DNA of 64,000 nt from Arthrobacter sp. zg-Y20 (GCF_030142075.1 NZ_CP126241.1:62001-126000); one strand, 5' to 3'. Positions 34,806 through 45,044 are shown, counted from the first letter of the stretch. Notes: generated by a model not told the origin, from the sequence alone. Made by a program: numbers and translations.

Positions 34806-35654
34806 ATGACAACTCTGAGTACTGCTGGCATCGAAGACCAGCAAATTCCTGACAAAAGACACCTTGTTGCACTGGACGTTGACGGGACCCTCGTGGACCA
34901 CGACGGACACATGTCCCCGGGCGTGCGCCGTGCCGCGCGGGACGCCATCGCCGCCGGGCACCACTTGGTCATTGCCACCGGACGGTCCTACGGGGCGGCC
35001 CTGCCCATCCTTGAGCTGCTTGGACTGACCGAGGGCTACTGCGTCTGCTCCAACGGCGCTGTGACCCTGCGCCTGGATCCGGCGCTGGAGGACGGCTACG
35101 AAGTGGTGGACCGCGTGGTGTTCGATCCGAAACCTGCGCTGGCCGCGCTGCGCGACAAACTCCCCACGGCCAAGTTCGCCCTGGAAGATGCGGAGGGGCG
35201 TTTCCTGTCCACTGAACGCTTCCAGGACGCGAGTTTCGGGGCCGAAGCCCACGCCGTGGATTTCGAGTCCCTGCTGGATGCCCGCGCTGTGCGCGTGGTG
35301 GTTTTCAGCACCGACAGCACGGCGGAGCAGTTTGGCTCCGCAGTGGCTTCAATCGGCTTGCACGGGGTGACGTATTCCGTGGGCTGGACGGCGTGGCTGG
35401 ATATCGCCGCCGCCGGCGTTACCAAGGCCAGCGCGCTGGAGCAGGTCCGCTCCCGGCTTGAGGTGGATCCCGCCCTGACCGTTGCCCTTGGCGACGGGCG
35501 GAATGACATTGAGATGCTGGGCTGGGCCGGGCGCGGGGTCGCCATGGGCCAGGCGCCGGACGAAGTGCTCGCTGTGGCTGCCGAGGTAACCGGGACGGTT
35601 TACGAAGACGGCGCCGCGAGCGTGCTCAACAGTGTGCTGGAACGCGGCGTCTAG
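34806..35654 (+). CDS. Cof-type HAD-family phosphatase
   Basis: A 282-residue HAD hydrolase. VALDVDGTLVDHDGHMSPGV is motif I, VIATGRSYGAA motif II, CSNGAVTLRLD the Cof signature, and VALGDGRNDIEMLGWAGRGVAMG motif IV. It is a paralogue of the protein at 10069-10920. ATG 34806 is preceded by a TTAGAT at leaderless spacing. The stop is only 5 bases from the stop of the convergent SatD-like gene. Confidence 0.92.
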   Translation: MTTLSTAGIEDQQIPDKRHLVALDVDGTLVDHDGHMSPGVRRAARDAIAAGHHLVIATGRSYGAALPILELLGLTEGYCVCSNGAVTLRLDPALEDGYEVVDRVVFDPKPALAALRDKLPTAKFALEDAEGRFLSTERFQDASFGAEAHAVDFESLLDARAVRVVVFSTDSTAEQFGSAVASIGLHGVTYSVGWTAWLDIAAAGVTKASALEQVRSRLEVDPALTVALGDGRNDIEMLGWAGRGVAMGQAPDEVLAVAAEVTGTVYEDGAASVLNSVLERGV

Positions 35655-35659
35655 TCCGC

Positions 35660-36295
35660 TCAGGCACGGTAGGGCAGCACGGCCGGCGGCAGCGACGCCG
35701 GGCCGTAGGCCAGTCCCAGCAACCGGGCGGCCGCGGGGCGCGTGGCCCATTCCTCGTTCCAATGCGAGCGGACCACCGCCTTGCTCACCGCCTGGGCGGT
35801 GATGCCCAGTTCCTGGGCCACGAATTTCTGCTGCCCGCGGGCGCCGGGGGTCATCAGGTCCAGTACCTTCCATTCCGCTTCGGTCCGTGCCGCCACGATC
35901 AGGCCCAGCAGCCGGAGCACCGCTTCGGCTTCTGCGGCCAGTTCCGCGTCCGGTCCCTCGACGGCCAGCGGAACCCGGTCGCCGCTGCGCTGGGCCCGTT
36001 CTACGGCGCGCCGGGCATAAACCAGTCCGTAGCCGCGGGCGTCCGTGAGGTCGGCGGGCAATGGAACATGCAGTTCCCCGACGCCGATGCCCACGTGCCA
36101 GCGGCGTTCCCTAACTGCGGACAGCGCGGCAGCCACCGCCGCGGACGCGTCGTTCAGCACACCGGAAGCCTCGTCGCCCACTGTGCGCTGGAAGGGGAGG
36201 GCCGCCGGCAGGTGCCGCAGTGAGCGGATCAGCTGCGGGACCAGGTCCCCTGCCTCGCGGGAGTCCCGCTGGTTGATGGTCAGCACAAAATGCAT
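35660..36295 (-). CDS. SatD-like protein with C-terminal helix-turn-helix
   Basis: A 211-residue protein. The N-terminal about 125 residues resemble the SatD family: MHFVLTINQRDSREAGDLVP, FQRTVGDEASGVL and WHVGIGVGELHVPL correspond to its strand, GDE and GIGxGE blocks. The C-terminal part ends with QQKFVAQELGITAQAVSKAVVRS, a clear helix-turn-helix that would read as MarR-like in a scan. This suggests a DNA-binding protein with a cyclase-like or nucleotide-binding sensor domain. ATG 36295 fits the SatD start; longer frames are not conserved. No ligand is evident. Confidence 0.7.
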   Translation of the reverse strand: MHFVLTINQRDSREAGDLVPQLIRSLRHLPAALPFQRTVGDEASGVLNDASAAVAAALSAVRERRWHVGIGVGELHVPLPADLTDARGYGLVYARRAVERAQRSGDRVPLAVEGPDAELAAEAEAVLRLLGLIVAARTEAEWKVLDLMTPGARGQQKFVAQELGITAQAVSKAVVRSHWNEEWATRPAAARLLGLAYGPASLPPAVLPYRA

Positions 36296-36484
36296 GGCAT
36301 CAGCATCGCAGACCCCGTGCACAAACAACCGAATGCGGTTGCGGCGCGCCCGAGCCGTGCCGCTGTGCGCCGGACTTCCCACGCTTCGTTACAGATGGGG
36401 CTGGCGGGGTCCCATCAGCCCCATGCGTACCGGAGGGTGGGAAGCCTGGTTCCTGCAGCCCGGCCCGGAGGAACCGGACGCGGG

Positions 36485-36490
36485 TAGAGT
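36485..36490 (+). promoter_or_regulatory. -10 box for leaderless small membrane protein gene
   Basis: TAGAGT, 7 bases, then ATG 36498. It supports the reality of the short gene that follows. Confidence 0.45.
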
Positions 36491-36497
36491 CTGCCGC

Positions 36498-36743
36498 ATG
36501 ACCAGCACCCCGCCGGAGCACACCGGGCCTGACCGCCCTGGACCGAACCGCCCTGGATCGAACCGCCCCCCGCTGCTGCCCCTGCTGTTTGCCTGCGGGG
36601 TCATCCTGTTGGGCCTCTGGGCGGCGTGGTTGACTTCGAGCTGGGTGGTCCTTGCAGTTGCGGTTGCCGTAGCCCTTTTCCCTGCACGGACCCATGCCTC
36701 GGATGTGCGTGCCTGGGCCCGGCGGCAGGACCGCCGGGGGTAA
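36498..36743 (+). CDS. Small membrane protein of unknown function
   Basis: An 81-residue protein. A proline-rich cytoplasmic-type N-terminus contains imperfect repeats (DRPGPNRPGSNRPP). One long or two short membrane helices follow (about residues 26-62) and a basic tail (RTHASDVRAWARRQDRR). ATG 36498 has a -10-like TAGAGT 7 bases upstream and no ribosome site. No family recognised. Confidence 0.6.
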   Translation: MTSTPPEHTGPDRPGPNRPGSNRPPLLPLLFACGVILLGLWAAWLTSSWVVLAVAVAVALFPARTHASDVRAWARRQDRRG

Positions 36744-36839
36744 GGCCTCTTTCGGGGATCCGCTGCCGTATTGAACATCTGCTGCCCGTTCCATGCGGCA
36801 GCAGAAACCGGAGGCGGCAGCAGAAGCCGGGTTAAACGC

Positions 36840-36877
36840 CGACGGCGGCCGCCCCCGGAAGGGAACAGCCGCCGTCG
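36840..36877 (-). terminator. Probable terminator of ppa
   Basis: A 10-bp stem (CGACGGCGGC / GCCGCCGTCG) with an 18-base loop lies 28 bases past the ppa stop. The T-run after it on the minus strand is weak (GCGTTTAA). Confidence 0.5.
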
Positions 36878-36904
36878 TACCGGCCGGGCCGGTGGAAGGA
36901 AACG

Positions 36905-37450
36905 CTAGTTGTTGACCGGGTTGGCGTCGACGTCGCGGCCCTGGGACTGGTCCTCTTCGTGGCCTTCGCCAAGCGCCTTGAAGCGGGCGAGGGAAGCCTC
37001 AACCTCAGCTTCGGCTGCTTCGCGGCCGGCCCAGTCAGCGGCTTCAACCCACTTGCCGGGCTCCAGGTCCTTGTACTTTGTGAAGAAGTGCTTGATTTCG
37101 TCCAGCAGGAAGTCGGACACGTCGGAGAGGTCCTGGATGTGGTCGAAGCGCGGATCCACCGGCACGCAGAGGACCTTGGCGTCTCCGCCGCCGTCATCCA
37201 CCATATTGAATACACCGATGGGGCGGGATTCCACCAGGACGCCGGGCATCAGGTCGAAGTCCTGCAGCATCACCAGGGCGTCCAGCGGATCGCCGTCTTC
37301 ACCCAGGGTGTTCTCGAAGAACCCGTAGTGCGTGGGGTAGGCCATGGACGTGAACAGGACCCGGTCCAGGCGCAGGCGGTGGGTTTCGTGGTCAATTTCG
37401 TACTTGACCCGGGATCCCTTGGGGATCTCGATGGTTACGTCGAGCTTCAT
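36905..37450 (-). CDS. ppa: Inorganic pyrophosphatase (family I)
   Basis: A 181-residue soluble pyrophosphatase. [20 protein letters not shown], the signature [13 protein letters not shown] with metal-binding Asp residues, and [17 protein letters not shown] are all present. It hydrolyses pyrophosphate to two phosphates and drives biosynthesis. The acidic tail ([20 protein letters not shown]) is longer than in enterobacterial enzymes. GAGGAG precedes the ATG. Divergent from dacB. Confidence 0.96.
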   Translation of the reverse strand: MKLDVTIEIPKGSRVKYEIDHETHRLRLDRVLFTSMAYPTHYGFFENTLGEDGDPLDALVMLQDFDLMPGVLVESRPIGVFNMVDDGGGDAKVLCVPVDPRFDHIQDLSDVSDFLLDEIKHFFTKYKDLEPGKWVEAADWAGREAAEAEVEASLARFKALGEGHEEDQSQGRDVDANPVNN

Positions 37451-37664
37451 AATTGCGACTCCTCACTGGCGTGGCCCGCGGAGGAACCACTGGAAAGACT
37501 TGCTAAAGGATCATGCGCCGACGCGTCCGTGGACGGCCCGCGGGGCGGGGTCAGGGAAGACGCCGGCGTCGGTCTAGTCTTAAAGATATATGTCCTGTGC
37601 GCTGAACGGTGCATGGGGGCGGACGGGCCGGGGAAACCGGCGGACGGAAAGAGTCGGTGAGGAC

Positions 37665-39092
37665 ATGTCTCGGGTGTTCTCCGGCGCACTGCTGGCGCTT
37701 GCCTTTGCGGTGTTGCTGGTTCCTCTGGCCTGCTATGTCCTGCCTCCCGTTGCCGAGTCCATGGCCGGGTCCGGGGTGGAGCGGGCCGAGGCGGTGCCGG
37801 ACTACCAGGAGCCGCCGTCGGAGCTCGAAGGCACCGGCCCGGTGTCCGCACCGCGCCCCGAAGACCCGATGCCGGACGCAGTGCGGCTGGGCCAGCTGCT
37901 GGACGAGGAGCTGTCCATCGAGGGCAGCGGCAGTTTCCATGCGGTGGTTTCGGATGCGCTGACCGGCACGGTGCTATATGAGCGCGGGGGGAGCACGGGT
38001 CTCGCACCGGCGTCGAACCTGAAGGTCCTCACCGCTGCGGCCGCACTGTCCGCCATGGATGCCGACACCCGCTTTGCCACCACCGTGCTGGCCGGGGAAG
38101 AGCCCGGCACCGTGGTGCTGCGCGGCGGCGGCGATGTGCTGCTGACGGCCGGGGCCTCCAGCCCGGACACGGTGGCCGGCCGCGCCGGCCTGGCGACCCT
38201 GGCGCAGCGGACCGCTGCCGCCCTCACCGCAGACGGCACCGGTTCGCCGGTGCGGGTCCGCGTTGATGACACGCTGTTCACCGGGCCCGCACTGTCCGAC
38301 GCGTGGGGAGCCGCTGACGTGGAAGCCGGCGAGATTGCCCCCGTCCATGCCCTTGCCGTCAGCTCCGCGTGGGCGGAGGAAGGCACCGGTCCAGGGCCGC
38401 GGGTGGACGACGCCGCGCTGGCCGCCGCACAGTCCTACCGGGACGCCCTCGCCGAGGCCCTGGCCCCGGCCGGCATCGACGTGGAACCCGTGGCGGAACG
38501 CGGCACCGCCCCCGCCGACGCCGCAGCCCTGGCAGAGGTCCGCTCGGCACCGCTCGCCGAGCAGGTGGATTACATGCTGCTGAACTCCGACAACTACCTG
38601 GCCGAAGCACTGGCCCGGCTGACCGCTTCCGCCACCGGCAGGGACGCCTCCTTTGCCGGGGGCATCGAGGCCGTCCAGGCGGAAATAGCCGAACTGGGAG
38701 TGGACACTTCGGCCATGGTGCTCGGCGACACCAACGGACTGTCCGCCGAAACCTCCGTTTCGGCGGCCCAGCTGACCTCGCTGATGCGGATCCTGCTGAC
38801 CACTTCGGATCCGGATCTGCGCTCGGTGGCCGGCGGCCTGCCCGTTGCCGCGCTGAGCGGGACGCTGGCTGGACGCTACGACGAGGCCGCCGACTCCGGT
38901 GCCGCCGGTATTGTCCGGGCCAAGACCGGCACCCTGCTGGCCGTCACGGCGCTGAGCGGCTACGCCACTGACGCGGACGGAAGGGTCCTGGTCTTCACCT
39001 TCGTGGCCACCGGGCTGGACGGGAACACCATGGCGGCCCGTGATGCCGTGGATGCGGCCGCCGCGGTTCTCGCCGGCTGCGGCTGCCGCTGA
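37665..39092 (+). CDS. dacB: D-alanyl-D-alanine carboxypeptidase/endopeptidase (PBP4 type)
   Basis: A 475-residue S13 penicillin-binding protein. The N-terminal hydrophobic segment (FSGALLALAFAVLLVPLACY) is a signal or anchor. The three catalytic motifs are S117-x-x-K120 (SNLK), S308-D309-N310 and K420-T421-G422. It trims peptidoglycan peptides outside the cell. GAGG precedes the ATG. The large insert between the first two motifs (about 190 residues) is normal for this class. First gene of a rightward run to ftsH. Confidence 0.94.
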   Translation: MSRVFSGALLALAFAVLLVPLACYVLPPVAESMAGSGVERAEAVPDYQEPPSELEGTGPVSAPRPEDPMPDAVRLGQLLDEELSIEGSGSFHAVVSDALTGTVLYERGGSTGLAPASNLKVLTAAAALSAMDADTRFATTVLAGEEPGTVVLRGGGDVLLTAGASSPDTVAGRAGLATLAQRTAAALTADGTGSPVRVRVDDTLFTGPALSDAWGAADVEAGEIAPVHALAVSSAWAEEGTGPGPRVDDAALAAAQSYRDALAEALAPAGIDVEPVAERGTAPADAAALAEVRSAPLAEQVDYMLLNSDNYLAEALARLTASATGRDASFAGGIEAVQAEIAELGVDTSAMVLGDTNGLSAETSVSAAQLTSLMRILLTTSDPDLRSVAGGLPVAALSGTLAGRYDEAADSGAAGIVRAKTGTLLAVTALSGYATDADGRVLVFTFVATGLDGNTMAARDAVDAAAAVLAGCGCR

Positions 39093-39141
39093 CCCGCATC
39101 AGCTTCCGCCCGCCTGCGGAGGAGGTGTGGACATTGTCCTC

Positions 39142-40332
39142 ATGTGGTCGAATGGACCAATGGAGAGCAACGATCGAAGCCTGGCACCTGACCACAGTCC
39201 GTCCACCGAGAAGTCTCCGTCCGCATCCTCCGTTCCGTCCCTGGTGAACTGGGACCTTGCCGCGTCCACCGCAGCAGCCATGGTGGCGCCCGGCCCGAAG
39301 ATGTCCGCCCGTGAAATCCGCGATGCCGTGGCCGACCTGCGTGCCGCCGCCGACGCATCAGTGGCCCACGTGCACCGGATTACCGGCCTCGAAGCAGCAC
39401 GCGACCTGCGCGACTCCGACGTGCTGATTGTGGACCGTGCGTCCTGGGCCCGCGCGAACTCGCAGAGTTTCTCCGTGCTGATGGGTCCGGCCCTGGAGCA
39501 CCTGGCCACCACACGTCCGGAGCAGCTGGAAGCAGCCAATACAGCCCTGGGCGGCACCCTGACCGGCGCGCAGCTCGGTGCTGTCCTGGCCTTCCTTTCG
39601 AGCAAGGTCCTGGGCCAGTATGATCCGTTTGCCGCGCTGGGCGGCGTGGGCAAGCCCGGCGGGCGCCTGCTGCTCGTGGCACCGAACATCATCACCCTGG
39701 AGCGGGAACTCAACGTAGACCCGGACGACTTCCGGCTGTGGGTCTGCCTGCACGAGCAGACCCACCGGGTTCAGTTTGCCGCTGCCCCCTGGCTGCGCGA
39801 ACACATGCTGGAGCAGATCAGCCAGCTTTCCAACGGCATGATGGACAAGGCGGAAACCCTCTCCGAACGCCTGGGCACCGCAGTCAAGGCCCTGACTGCC
39901 CGCAAGGACGGAAAGGACGGCAACGACGGCGACGGCGTGCCGCAGAAGCCGGCGGACCTGCTGTCCCTGCTGCAGGACCCGGAGGACAAGGAACGGCTAT
40001 CGCACCTGACCGCGGTGATGTCCCTGCTGGAGGGCCATGCCAACGTTGTGATGGACGCCGTCGACTCGAGCATTGTGCCCAGCGTCAAGACCATCCGGCA
40101 GCGGTTCAACAACCGCGGTGCCAAGCGCGGCTGGATCGACCGGTTCCTCCGCCAGGTCCTGGGCCTGGACGCCAAGATGCGCCAGTACAGCGACGGCGCC
40201 CGCTTTGTCCGCGCCGTCACCGACCAGGTGGGCATGGAGGGCTTCAACCGGGTATGGGAACGCGCAGAAAACCTGCCGTCCGAGGCGGAAATCCACTCGG
40301 CCGACCTTTGGATCACTCGGATGGGACTGTAA
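39142..40332 (+). CDS. Zinc-dependent metalloprotease family (F420-biosynthesis-associated family)
   Basis: About 396 residues. The conserved core begins at VNWDLAASTAAAMVAPGP. HEQTH at residues 204-208 (CLHEQTHRVQFAAAPWL) is an HExxH zinc site. IHSADLWITRMGL ends the protein. The family is annotated from genomic association with coenzyme F420 genes, but its substrate is unknown. Start is uncertain: ATG 39142, ATG 39160, or a GTG near 39127 right after GGAGGAGG. It sits between dacB and tilS, a common actinobacterial order. Confidence 0.85.
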   Translation: MWSNGPMESNDRSLAPDHSPSTEKSPSASSVPSLVNWDLAASTAAAMVAPGPKMSAREIRDAVADLRAAADASVAHVHRITGLEAARDLRDSDVLIVDRASWARANSQSFSVLMGPALEHLATTRPEQLEAANTALGGTLTGAQLGAVLAFLSSKVLGQYDPFAALGGVGKPGGRLLLVAPNIITLERELNVDPDDFRLWVCLHEQTHRVQFAAAPWLREHMLEQISQLSNGMMDKAETLSERLGTAVKALTARKDGKDGNDGDGVPQKPADLLSLLQDPEDKERLSHLTAVMSLLEGHANVVMDAVDSSIVPSVKTIRQRFNNRGAKRGWIDRFLRQVLGLDAKMRQYSDGARFVRAVTDQVGMEGFNRVWERAENLPSEAEIHSADLWITRMGL

Positions 40333-40338
40333 CCGAAC

Positions 40339-41463
40339 GTGCTGGAAGAGAATAAAACCGGAAACCTGTCCGGCATGTCCCAGCGTGCCCCGAGGGTCCG
40401 CAAGCGGCTCCTGCCCACCCTGGGCAACGCCCGGAACGCGGTCCGTGATGCACTGCGCGACGCCGGCCTGGCCCCGGGCGGGGAGCGCCCGCCGCTGATC
40501 CTGGTCGCCTGCAGCGGCGGACCCGATTCCCTGGCACTGGCCGAAGCCGCCTCCTTCTTCGCCCGGCGCGGGGACTACCGCGTGGGCGCCGTCGTTGTGG
40601 ACCACGGACTGCAGGAAGGCAGCGCCGAGGTGGCAGCGCAGGCCCGCGGCAAGCTCGAGCGGATGGGGCTGGACCCCGTGCTGGTCCGCCGGGTTACCGT
40701 GCCCGCCTCCGGGATGGGACCGGAAGCGGCCGCCCGTACGGTCCGGTACGCCGCCCTGGATGCCGCCGCAGCCGAGCTGGGCGCCTCCGCCGTCCTGCTG
40801 GGGCACACGCTGGATGACCAGGCCGAGCAGGTGCTGCTGGGGCTGATGCGGGGCTCCGGCACCCGTTCCCTGGCCGGGATGCCCGCGGTGCGCGGTATCT
40901 ACCTGCGGCCCTTCCTGGGGCTGCGCCGGGAACAGACCCTGGAAATCTGCGCGCACACCGGGCTGGACCCGTGGCAGGATCCCAGCAACAGCGACCCGGC
41001 CTACGCCCGGTCGCGGGTACGCACCGAGGTGCTGCCGTTCCTGGAGGAGAAACTCGGGCCCGGCATCGCCGAGGCGCTGTTCCGTTCCTCACGTATCCTC
41101 TCCGCCGACGCCGACTATATGGATGCCGTGGCTGCGCGTACCTTCGAGGAACTGCGGGCCGCTCCGCCGGCCGGCGAGGGGGCCGGAGCCGAAGAGCTGC
41201 TGCTGCCCGAAGCACAGCTTCGCGGGCTCGCTCCTGCCGTGCGGCAGCGCGTCCTGGCGCTCGCCGCGCTCGCCCTGGGCGGTGCGCAGCCCAGCTATGA
41301 GCGGCTCGCCGCCGTGGAGTCGCTGCTGCGCCGGACCGGCTCGGCCGGGCCCGTGCAGCTGGTGGGCAAAGTCAGTGTGTACCGCCAGCCCCGCTCTACA
41401 TCGGTTCACCACGGCACCGCAAGCTATGGCAATCTTGTTTTTAGGAAAAAGAGCAGCACCTAA
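40339..41463 (+). CDS. tilS: tRNA(Ile)-lysidine synthase
   Basis: A 374-residue N-type ATP pyrophosphatase. The PP-loop is [12 protein letters not shown] near residue 58, with [36 protein letters not shown] and the [14 protein letters not shown] domain. It converts C34 of the CAU-anticodon tRNA to lysidine so that it reads AUA, an essential step. GTG 40339 lies 6 bases after the protease stop; ATG 40375 is an alternative start. The compact C-terminus is usual in actinobacteria. Confidence 0.94.
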   Translation: MLEENKTGNLSGMSQRAPRVRKRLLPTLGNARNAVRDALRDAGLAPGGERPPLILVACSGGPDSLALAEAASFFARRGDYRVGAVVVDHGLQEGSAEVAAQARGKLERMGLDPVLVRRVTVPASGMGPEAAARTVRYAALDAAAAELGASAVLLGHTLDDQAEQVLLGLMRGSGTRSLAGMPAVRGIYLRPFLGLRREQTLEICAHTGLDPWQDPSNSDPAYARSRVRTEVLPFLEEKLGPGIAEALFRSSRILSADADYMDAVAARTFEELRAAPPAGEGAGAEELLLPEAQLRGLAPAVRQRVLALAALALGGAQPSYERLAAVESLLRRTGSAGPVQLVGKVSVYRQPRSTSVHHGTASYGNLVFRKKSST

Positions 41464-41501
41464 CATCCAAAGCTGCAACACTGCGCACCCGGGAGTCATT
41501 C

Positions 41502-42053
41502 GTGGATTCACACGACGTCCAGTCAGACCTCAAGCACGTTCTCTACACCAAGGAACAGATCCAAACCCGGATCACGGAACTGGCGGCCGAAATTGACCGC
41601 GACTACGCCGGCCGCGACGTCCTCCTTGTGGGTGTCCTCAAGGGCGCCGTCATGGTGATGGCCGATCTCTCCCGGGCCCTGCACAGCCACGTCACCATGG
41701 ACTGGATGGCAGTGTCCTCGTACGGCTCCGGCACCCAGTCCTCCGGCGTCGTCCGCATCCTCAAGGACCTGGAAACGGACCTGCTGGGCAAGCACGTGCT
41801 CATTGTCGAAGACATCATCGACTCCGGCCTCACGCTGTCCTGGCTGCGCACGAACCTGGAATCCCGCGGCCCGGCCAGCGTGGAAATCTGCACCCTGCTG
41901 CGCAAGCCGGACGCTGCGAAGGTGGAAATCGACGTCAAGTACGTCGGCTACGAGATCCCCAACGAATTCGTGGTGGGCTTCGGCTTGGACTTTGCCGAGC
42001 GCTACCGCAACCTGGACTTCATCGGCACGCTGGCACCGCACGTCTACGAGTAA
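41502..42053 (+). CDS. hpt: Hypoxanthine phosphoribosyltransferase
   Basis: A 183-residue type I phosphoribosyltransferase. [21 protein letters not shown], the PRPP loop [17 protein letters not shown] and [21 protein letters not shown] are diagnostic. It salvages hypoxanthine and guanine to IMP and GMP. GTG 41502 is preceded by GGGAG at 7 bases. The tilS-hpt-ftsH order is conserved across Gram-positive bacteria. Confidence 0.96.
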   Translation: MDSHDVQSDLKHVLYTKEQIQTRITELAAEIDRDYAGRDVLLVGVLKGAVMVMADLSRALHSHVTMDWMAVSSYGSGTQSSGVVRILKDLETDLLGKHVLIVEDIIDSGLTLSWLRTNLESRGPASVEICTLLRKPDAAKVEIDVKYVGYEIPNEFVVGFGLDFAERYRNLDFIGTLAPHVYE

Positions 42054-42209
42054 ACGCCGGACTCCCCGTCCCGCGGCCTCGCAAAAGCGATGACCGTCAC
42101 GGAAATACCGCTACGCCCACAGGGAACTAAACCCCGCCTTGGACCGTGTTCCTCTGGGGGACGGTGTATAGCTAGTAGGTAAATTCCGCGCAAAGCAGCG
42201 TTGTTGATC

Positions 42210-42240
42210 AGGAGGGACGGGGCACAAGCCCTGACGACGA
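42210..42240 (+). promoter_or_regulatory. Distant Shine-Dalgarno with intervening mini-hairpin before ftsH
   Basis: AGGAGGG lies about 24 bases before the ftsH ATG, too far for normal use. Between them GGGC-ACAA-GCCC can form a 4-bp hairpin that would bring the two closer. No nearer ribosome site is visible. Confidence 0.35.
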
Positions 42241-44331
42241 ATGAAATCCAAGAACTTCTTCAAGGGTCCGCTGATATGGATCGTGCTGGCCTTGGCCGCT
42301 CTTTTGATCATCCTGCCCAGCCTTTCTGCAGGGAACACCAAACAGGTGGATACCAAGGAGGGCCTGGATCTGCTCAGGGGTCCGGACGTGTCCCAGGCCA
42401 AGATTTACGACGGCGAGCAGCGGGTCGATCTGACCCTCAAGGACGACGCCGTCAAGGAACAGGGCACCAGCGACGTCCAGTTCTACTTCAGCACTGCGCG
42501 CGGCGAGGAAATAGTCCAGGCCGTCAATAATTCCGGTGCGAACTACACGGACCAGCCGGTGCAGACCAACTGGTTCACCAGTTTCCTGGGCCTGTTCCTG
42601 CCGTTCATCATCATTGGCCTGATTTTCTGGTTCCTGATGTCCCGCATGCAGGGCGGCGGTTCCCAGGTCATGAAGTTCGGCAAGTCCAAGGCCAAGCTGA
42701 CCAATAAGGACATGCCGCAGGTGACGTTCGACGACGTCGCCGGTGCCGATGAGGCCGTGGAGGAACTGCACGAAATCAAGGAGTTCCTGCAGGACCCGGG
42801 CAAGTTCCAGGCCGTGGGCGCCAAGATTCCCAAGGGCGTGCTGCTGTACGGCCCTCCCGGCACCGGCAAGACCCTGCTGGCGCGCGCCGTTGCCGGTGAG
42901 GCCGGCGTGCCGTTCTACTCGATTTCCGGTTCCGACTTCGTGGAAATGTTCGTTGGCGTGGGCGCCTCCCGTGTCCGCGACCTCTTTGAGCAGGCGAAGT
43001 CCAACTCCCCGGCCATTATCTTCGTGGATGAAATTGACGCCGTCGGCCGCCACCGCGGTGCCGGCGTGGGCGGCGGCAATGACGAACGCGAGCAGACGCT
43101 GAACCAGCTGCTGGTGGAAATGGACGGTTTTGACGGCAACACCAACGTCATCCTGATTGCCGCCACCAACCGGCCCGACGTCCTGGACCCGGCCCTGCTG
43201 CGCCCGGGCCGTTTCGACCGGCAGATCGGCGTCGAGGCGCCGGACATGCAGGGGCGCCTGCGCATCCTGCAGGTCCATGCCAAGGGCAAGCCCATGGCCG
43301 ACGGCGTGGATCTGGAGACCGTGGCCCGCAAGACCCCGGGCTTCACCGGCGCGGACCTGGCCAACGTACTCAACGAAGCCGCGCTGCTGACCGCCCGCTC
43401 CAACGCGGACCTCATTGACGACCGCGCCCTGGACGAAGCGATCGACCGCGTGGTTGCCGGGCCGCAGAAGCGCAGCCGCGTGATGAAGGAACTGGAACGC
43501 AAGATCACCGCGTACCACGAGGGTGGACACGCCCTGGTGGCGGCGGCGCTGCGGAACACGGACCCGGTCACCAAGGTGACCATCCTGCCGCGCGGCCGGG
43601 CCCTGGGCTACACCATGGTGCTGCCGCAGGACGACAAGTACTCGGTCACGCGCAACGAACTGCTGGACCAGCTGGCCTACGCAATGGGTGGCCGGGTAGC
43701 GGAGGAGATCGTTTTCCACGATCCTTCCACCGGTGCCTCCAACGACATCGAAAAGGCCACCTCCACGGCCCGCAAGATGGTCACCCAGTACGGCATGAGC
43801 GAGCGGATCGGCTCCGTCAAGCTGGGCTCCGGCGGCGGCGAACCGTTCCTGGGCCGCGACATGAGCCAGGAACGGAACTACTCCGACCAGGTGGCCTACG
43901 TGGTGGATGAAGAAGTCCGGCGCCTGCTGGACAACGCCCATGACGAGGCGTACCAGATCCTCACGGAGAACCGCGACGTGCTGGACCGGCTGGCCCTGGA
44001 ACTGCTGGAACGCGAGACGCTGAACCAGCAGGAAATCGCCGAGGTCTTCTCCGACGTGCGCAAGCGCGACGTCCGCGAGGTCTGGCTGTCCAAGCCCACC
44101 CGCCCGGTGCACAGCATGCCGCCCGTGGTGTCCCCGAAGGAACGGCGCGAAGCCAAGGAGCTCGGCGCTCCGGACCCTGCATCGGTTGCTCCGCAGGACC
44201 AGATTGCCGACGCCGACCTGCCGCAGGACTTCGATGTCTCCGGCAACGGCCTGCCGCAGCCCGAAAGCAGCGGCCAGGGCAGCCATTCCGGCCGCGGCGG
44301 AAGCTCCGGCAGCTCGGCACCGGAAGCGTAG
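42241..44331 (+). CDS. ftsH: ATP-dependent zinc metalloprotease FtsH
   Basis: A 696-residue membrane AAA+ protease. Two membrane helices (about residues 9-27 and 112-135) flank an extracytoplasmic domain. Walker A GPPGTGKT is near 204-211, [13 protein letters not shown] is Walker B, the second region of homology ends [10 protein letters not shown], and the zinc site HEGGH is at 426-430. It degrades misfolded membrane and regulatory proteins. A Pro/Ser/Gly-rich tail (about the last 80 residues) is typical of actinobacteria. A hairpin terminator follows. Confidence 0.97.
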   Translation: MKSKNFFKGPLIWIVLALAALLIILPSLSAGNTKQVDTKEGLDLLRGPDVSQAKIYDGEQRVDLTLKDDAVKEQGTSDVQFYFSTARGEEIVQAVNNSGANYTDQPVQTNWFTSFLGLFLPFIIIGLIFWFLMSRMQGGGSQVMKFGKSKAKLTNKDMPQVTFDDVAGADEAVEELHEIKEFLQDPGKFQAVGAKIPKGVLLYGPPGTGKTLLARAVAGEAGVPFYSISGSDFVEMFVGVGASRVRDLFEQAKSNSPAIIFVDEIDAVGRHRGAGVGGGNDEREQTLNQLLVEMDGFDGNTNVILIAATNRPDVLDPALLRPGRFDRQIGVEAPDMQGRLRILQVHAKGKPMADGVDLETVARKTPGFTGADLANVLNEAALLTARSNADLIDDRALDEAIDRVVAGPQKRSRVMKELERKITAYHEGGHALVAAALRNTDPVTKVTILPRGRALGYTMVLPQDDKYSVTRNELLDQLAYAMGGRVAEEIVFHDPSTGASNDIEKATSTARKMVTQYGMSERIGSVKLGSGGGEPFLGRDMSQERNYSDQVAYVVDEEVRRLLDNAHDEAYQILTENRDVLDRLALELLERETLNQQEIAEVFSDVRKRDVREVWLSKPTRPVHSMPPVVSPKERREAKELGAPDPASVAPQDQIADADLPQDFDVSGNGLPQPESSGQGSHSGRGGSSGSSAPEA

Positions 44332-44351
44332 GCACCGGGAAATACCACAGT

Positions 44352-44377
44352 GCGGGCGGTCCTTCGGGGCCGCCCGC
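44352..44377 (+). terminator. Terminator after ftsH
   Basis: GCGGGCGGTCC, TTCG loop, GGGCCGCCCGC (11 bp, one wobble), then TTTCGT. It lies 20 bases after the ftsH stop and separates ftsH from the folate operon. Confidence 0.8.
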
Positions 44378-44416
44378 TTTCGTCTGCCGTCCGCCGGGAC
44401 GCATGCCCGGGCGCGA

Positions 44417-44422
44417 TAGGAT
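44417..44422 (+). promoter_or_regulatory. -10 box for leaderless folE
   Basis: TAGGAT, 6 bases, GTG 44429, with no ribosome site. With the terminator just upstream it suggests that the folate operon has its own leaderless promoter. Confidence 0.55.
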
Positions 44423-44428
44423 CGACCA

Positions 44429-45037
44429 GTGACGGATTTCGACGACGAACTACTGCCCGCGGCAGAAGACTCCCCGGTGGACCAGCCCCGCATCGAACGG
44501 GCGGTCCGGGAGATACTCATCGCCATCGGGGAGGACCCGGACCGGGACGGATTGAAGGACACCCCCAGCCGGGTGGCGAAGTCCTACACGGAAATCTTCG
44601 CCGGGCTGCACGAGAGTCCCTCGGACCTGCTGGCCACCACCTTTGACCTGGACCATGAGGAAATGGTCCTGGTGAAGGACATTGCCTTCTACTCCACGTG
44701 CGAGCACCATCTGGTGCCTTTCCACGGCACGGCGCATATTGGCTACATCCCCTCCCACGAGGGCAAGGTGACGGGCCTGTCCAAGCTGGCCCGCCTGGTG
44801 GAGGTCTACGCCCGCCGTCCGCAGGTGCAGGAGCGGCTGACTACCCAGATCGTGGACGCGCTGATGACTAATCTTTCCCCCCGCGGTGCCATAGTGGTTA
44901 TTGAATGCGAGCACCTGTGCATGTCGATGCGCGGGGTCCGCAAGCCGGGCGCCAAAACCGTGACTTCGGCGGTGCGCGGCCAGCTGCGCGAGACCGCGAC
45001 CCGCGCCGAAGCAATGAGCCTGATACTCGGACGATAG
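44429..45037 (+). CDS. folE: GTP cyclohydrolase I
   Basis: A 202-residue enzyme. Zinc ligands lie in [10 protein letters not shown] and [11 protein letters not shown], with the [20 protein letters not shown] and [14 protein letters not shown] blocks. It makes 7,8-dihydroneopterin triphosphate from GTP, the first step of folate synthesis. It heads the folE-folP-folB-folK operon. GTG start; see the -10 box. Confidence 0.97.
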   Translation: MTDFDDELLPAAEDSPVDQPRIERAVREILIAIGEDPDRDGLKDTPSRVAKSYTEIFAGLHESPSDLLATTFDLDHEEMVLVKDIAFYSTCEHHLVPFHGTAHIGYIPSHEGKVTGLSKLARLVEVYARRPQVQERLTTQIVDALMTNLSPRGAIVVIECEHLCMSMRGVRKPGAKTVTSAVRGQLRETATRAEAMSLILGR

Positions 45038-45044
45038 GACCACC

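Noticed and set aside
36045-36497. Long 5' extension of the small membrane protein
   Set aside because: It runs antisense through the SatD-like gene; the leaderless ATG at 36498 is a better start.
42054-42240. RNA gene in the hpt-ftsH gap
   Set aside because: No tRNA or known RNA fold is visible; a TTGGAC and TATAGC pair is too far apart (22 bases) to call a promoter.
42208-44562. 784-codon frame antisense to ftsH
   Set aside because: Shadow of ftsH. It also crosses the ftsH terminator and the folE start, and shows no domain.
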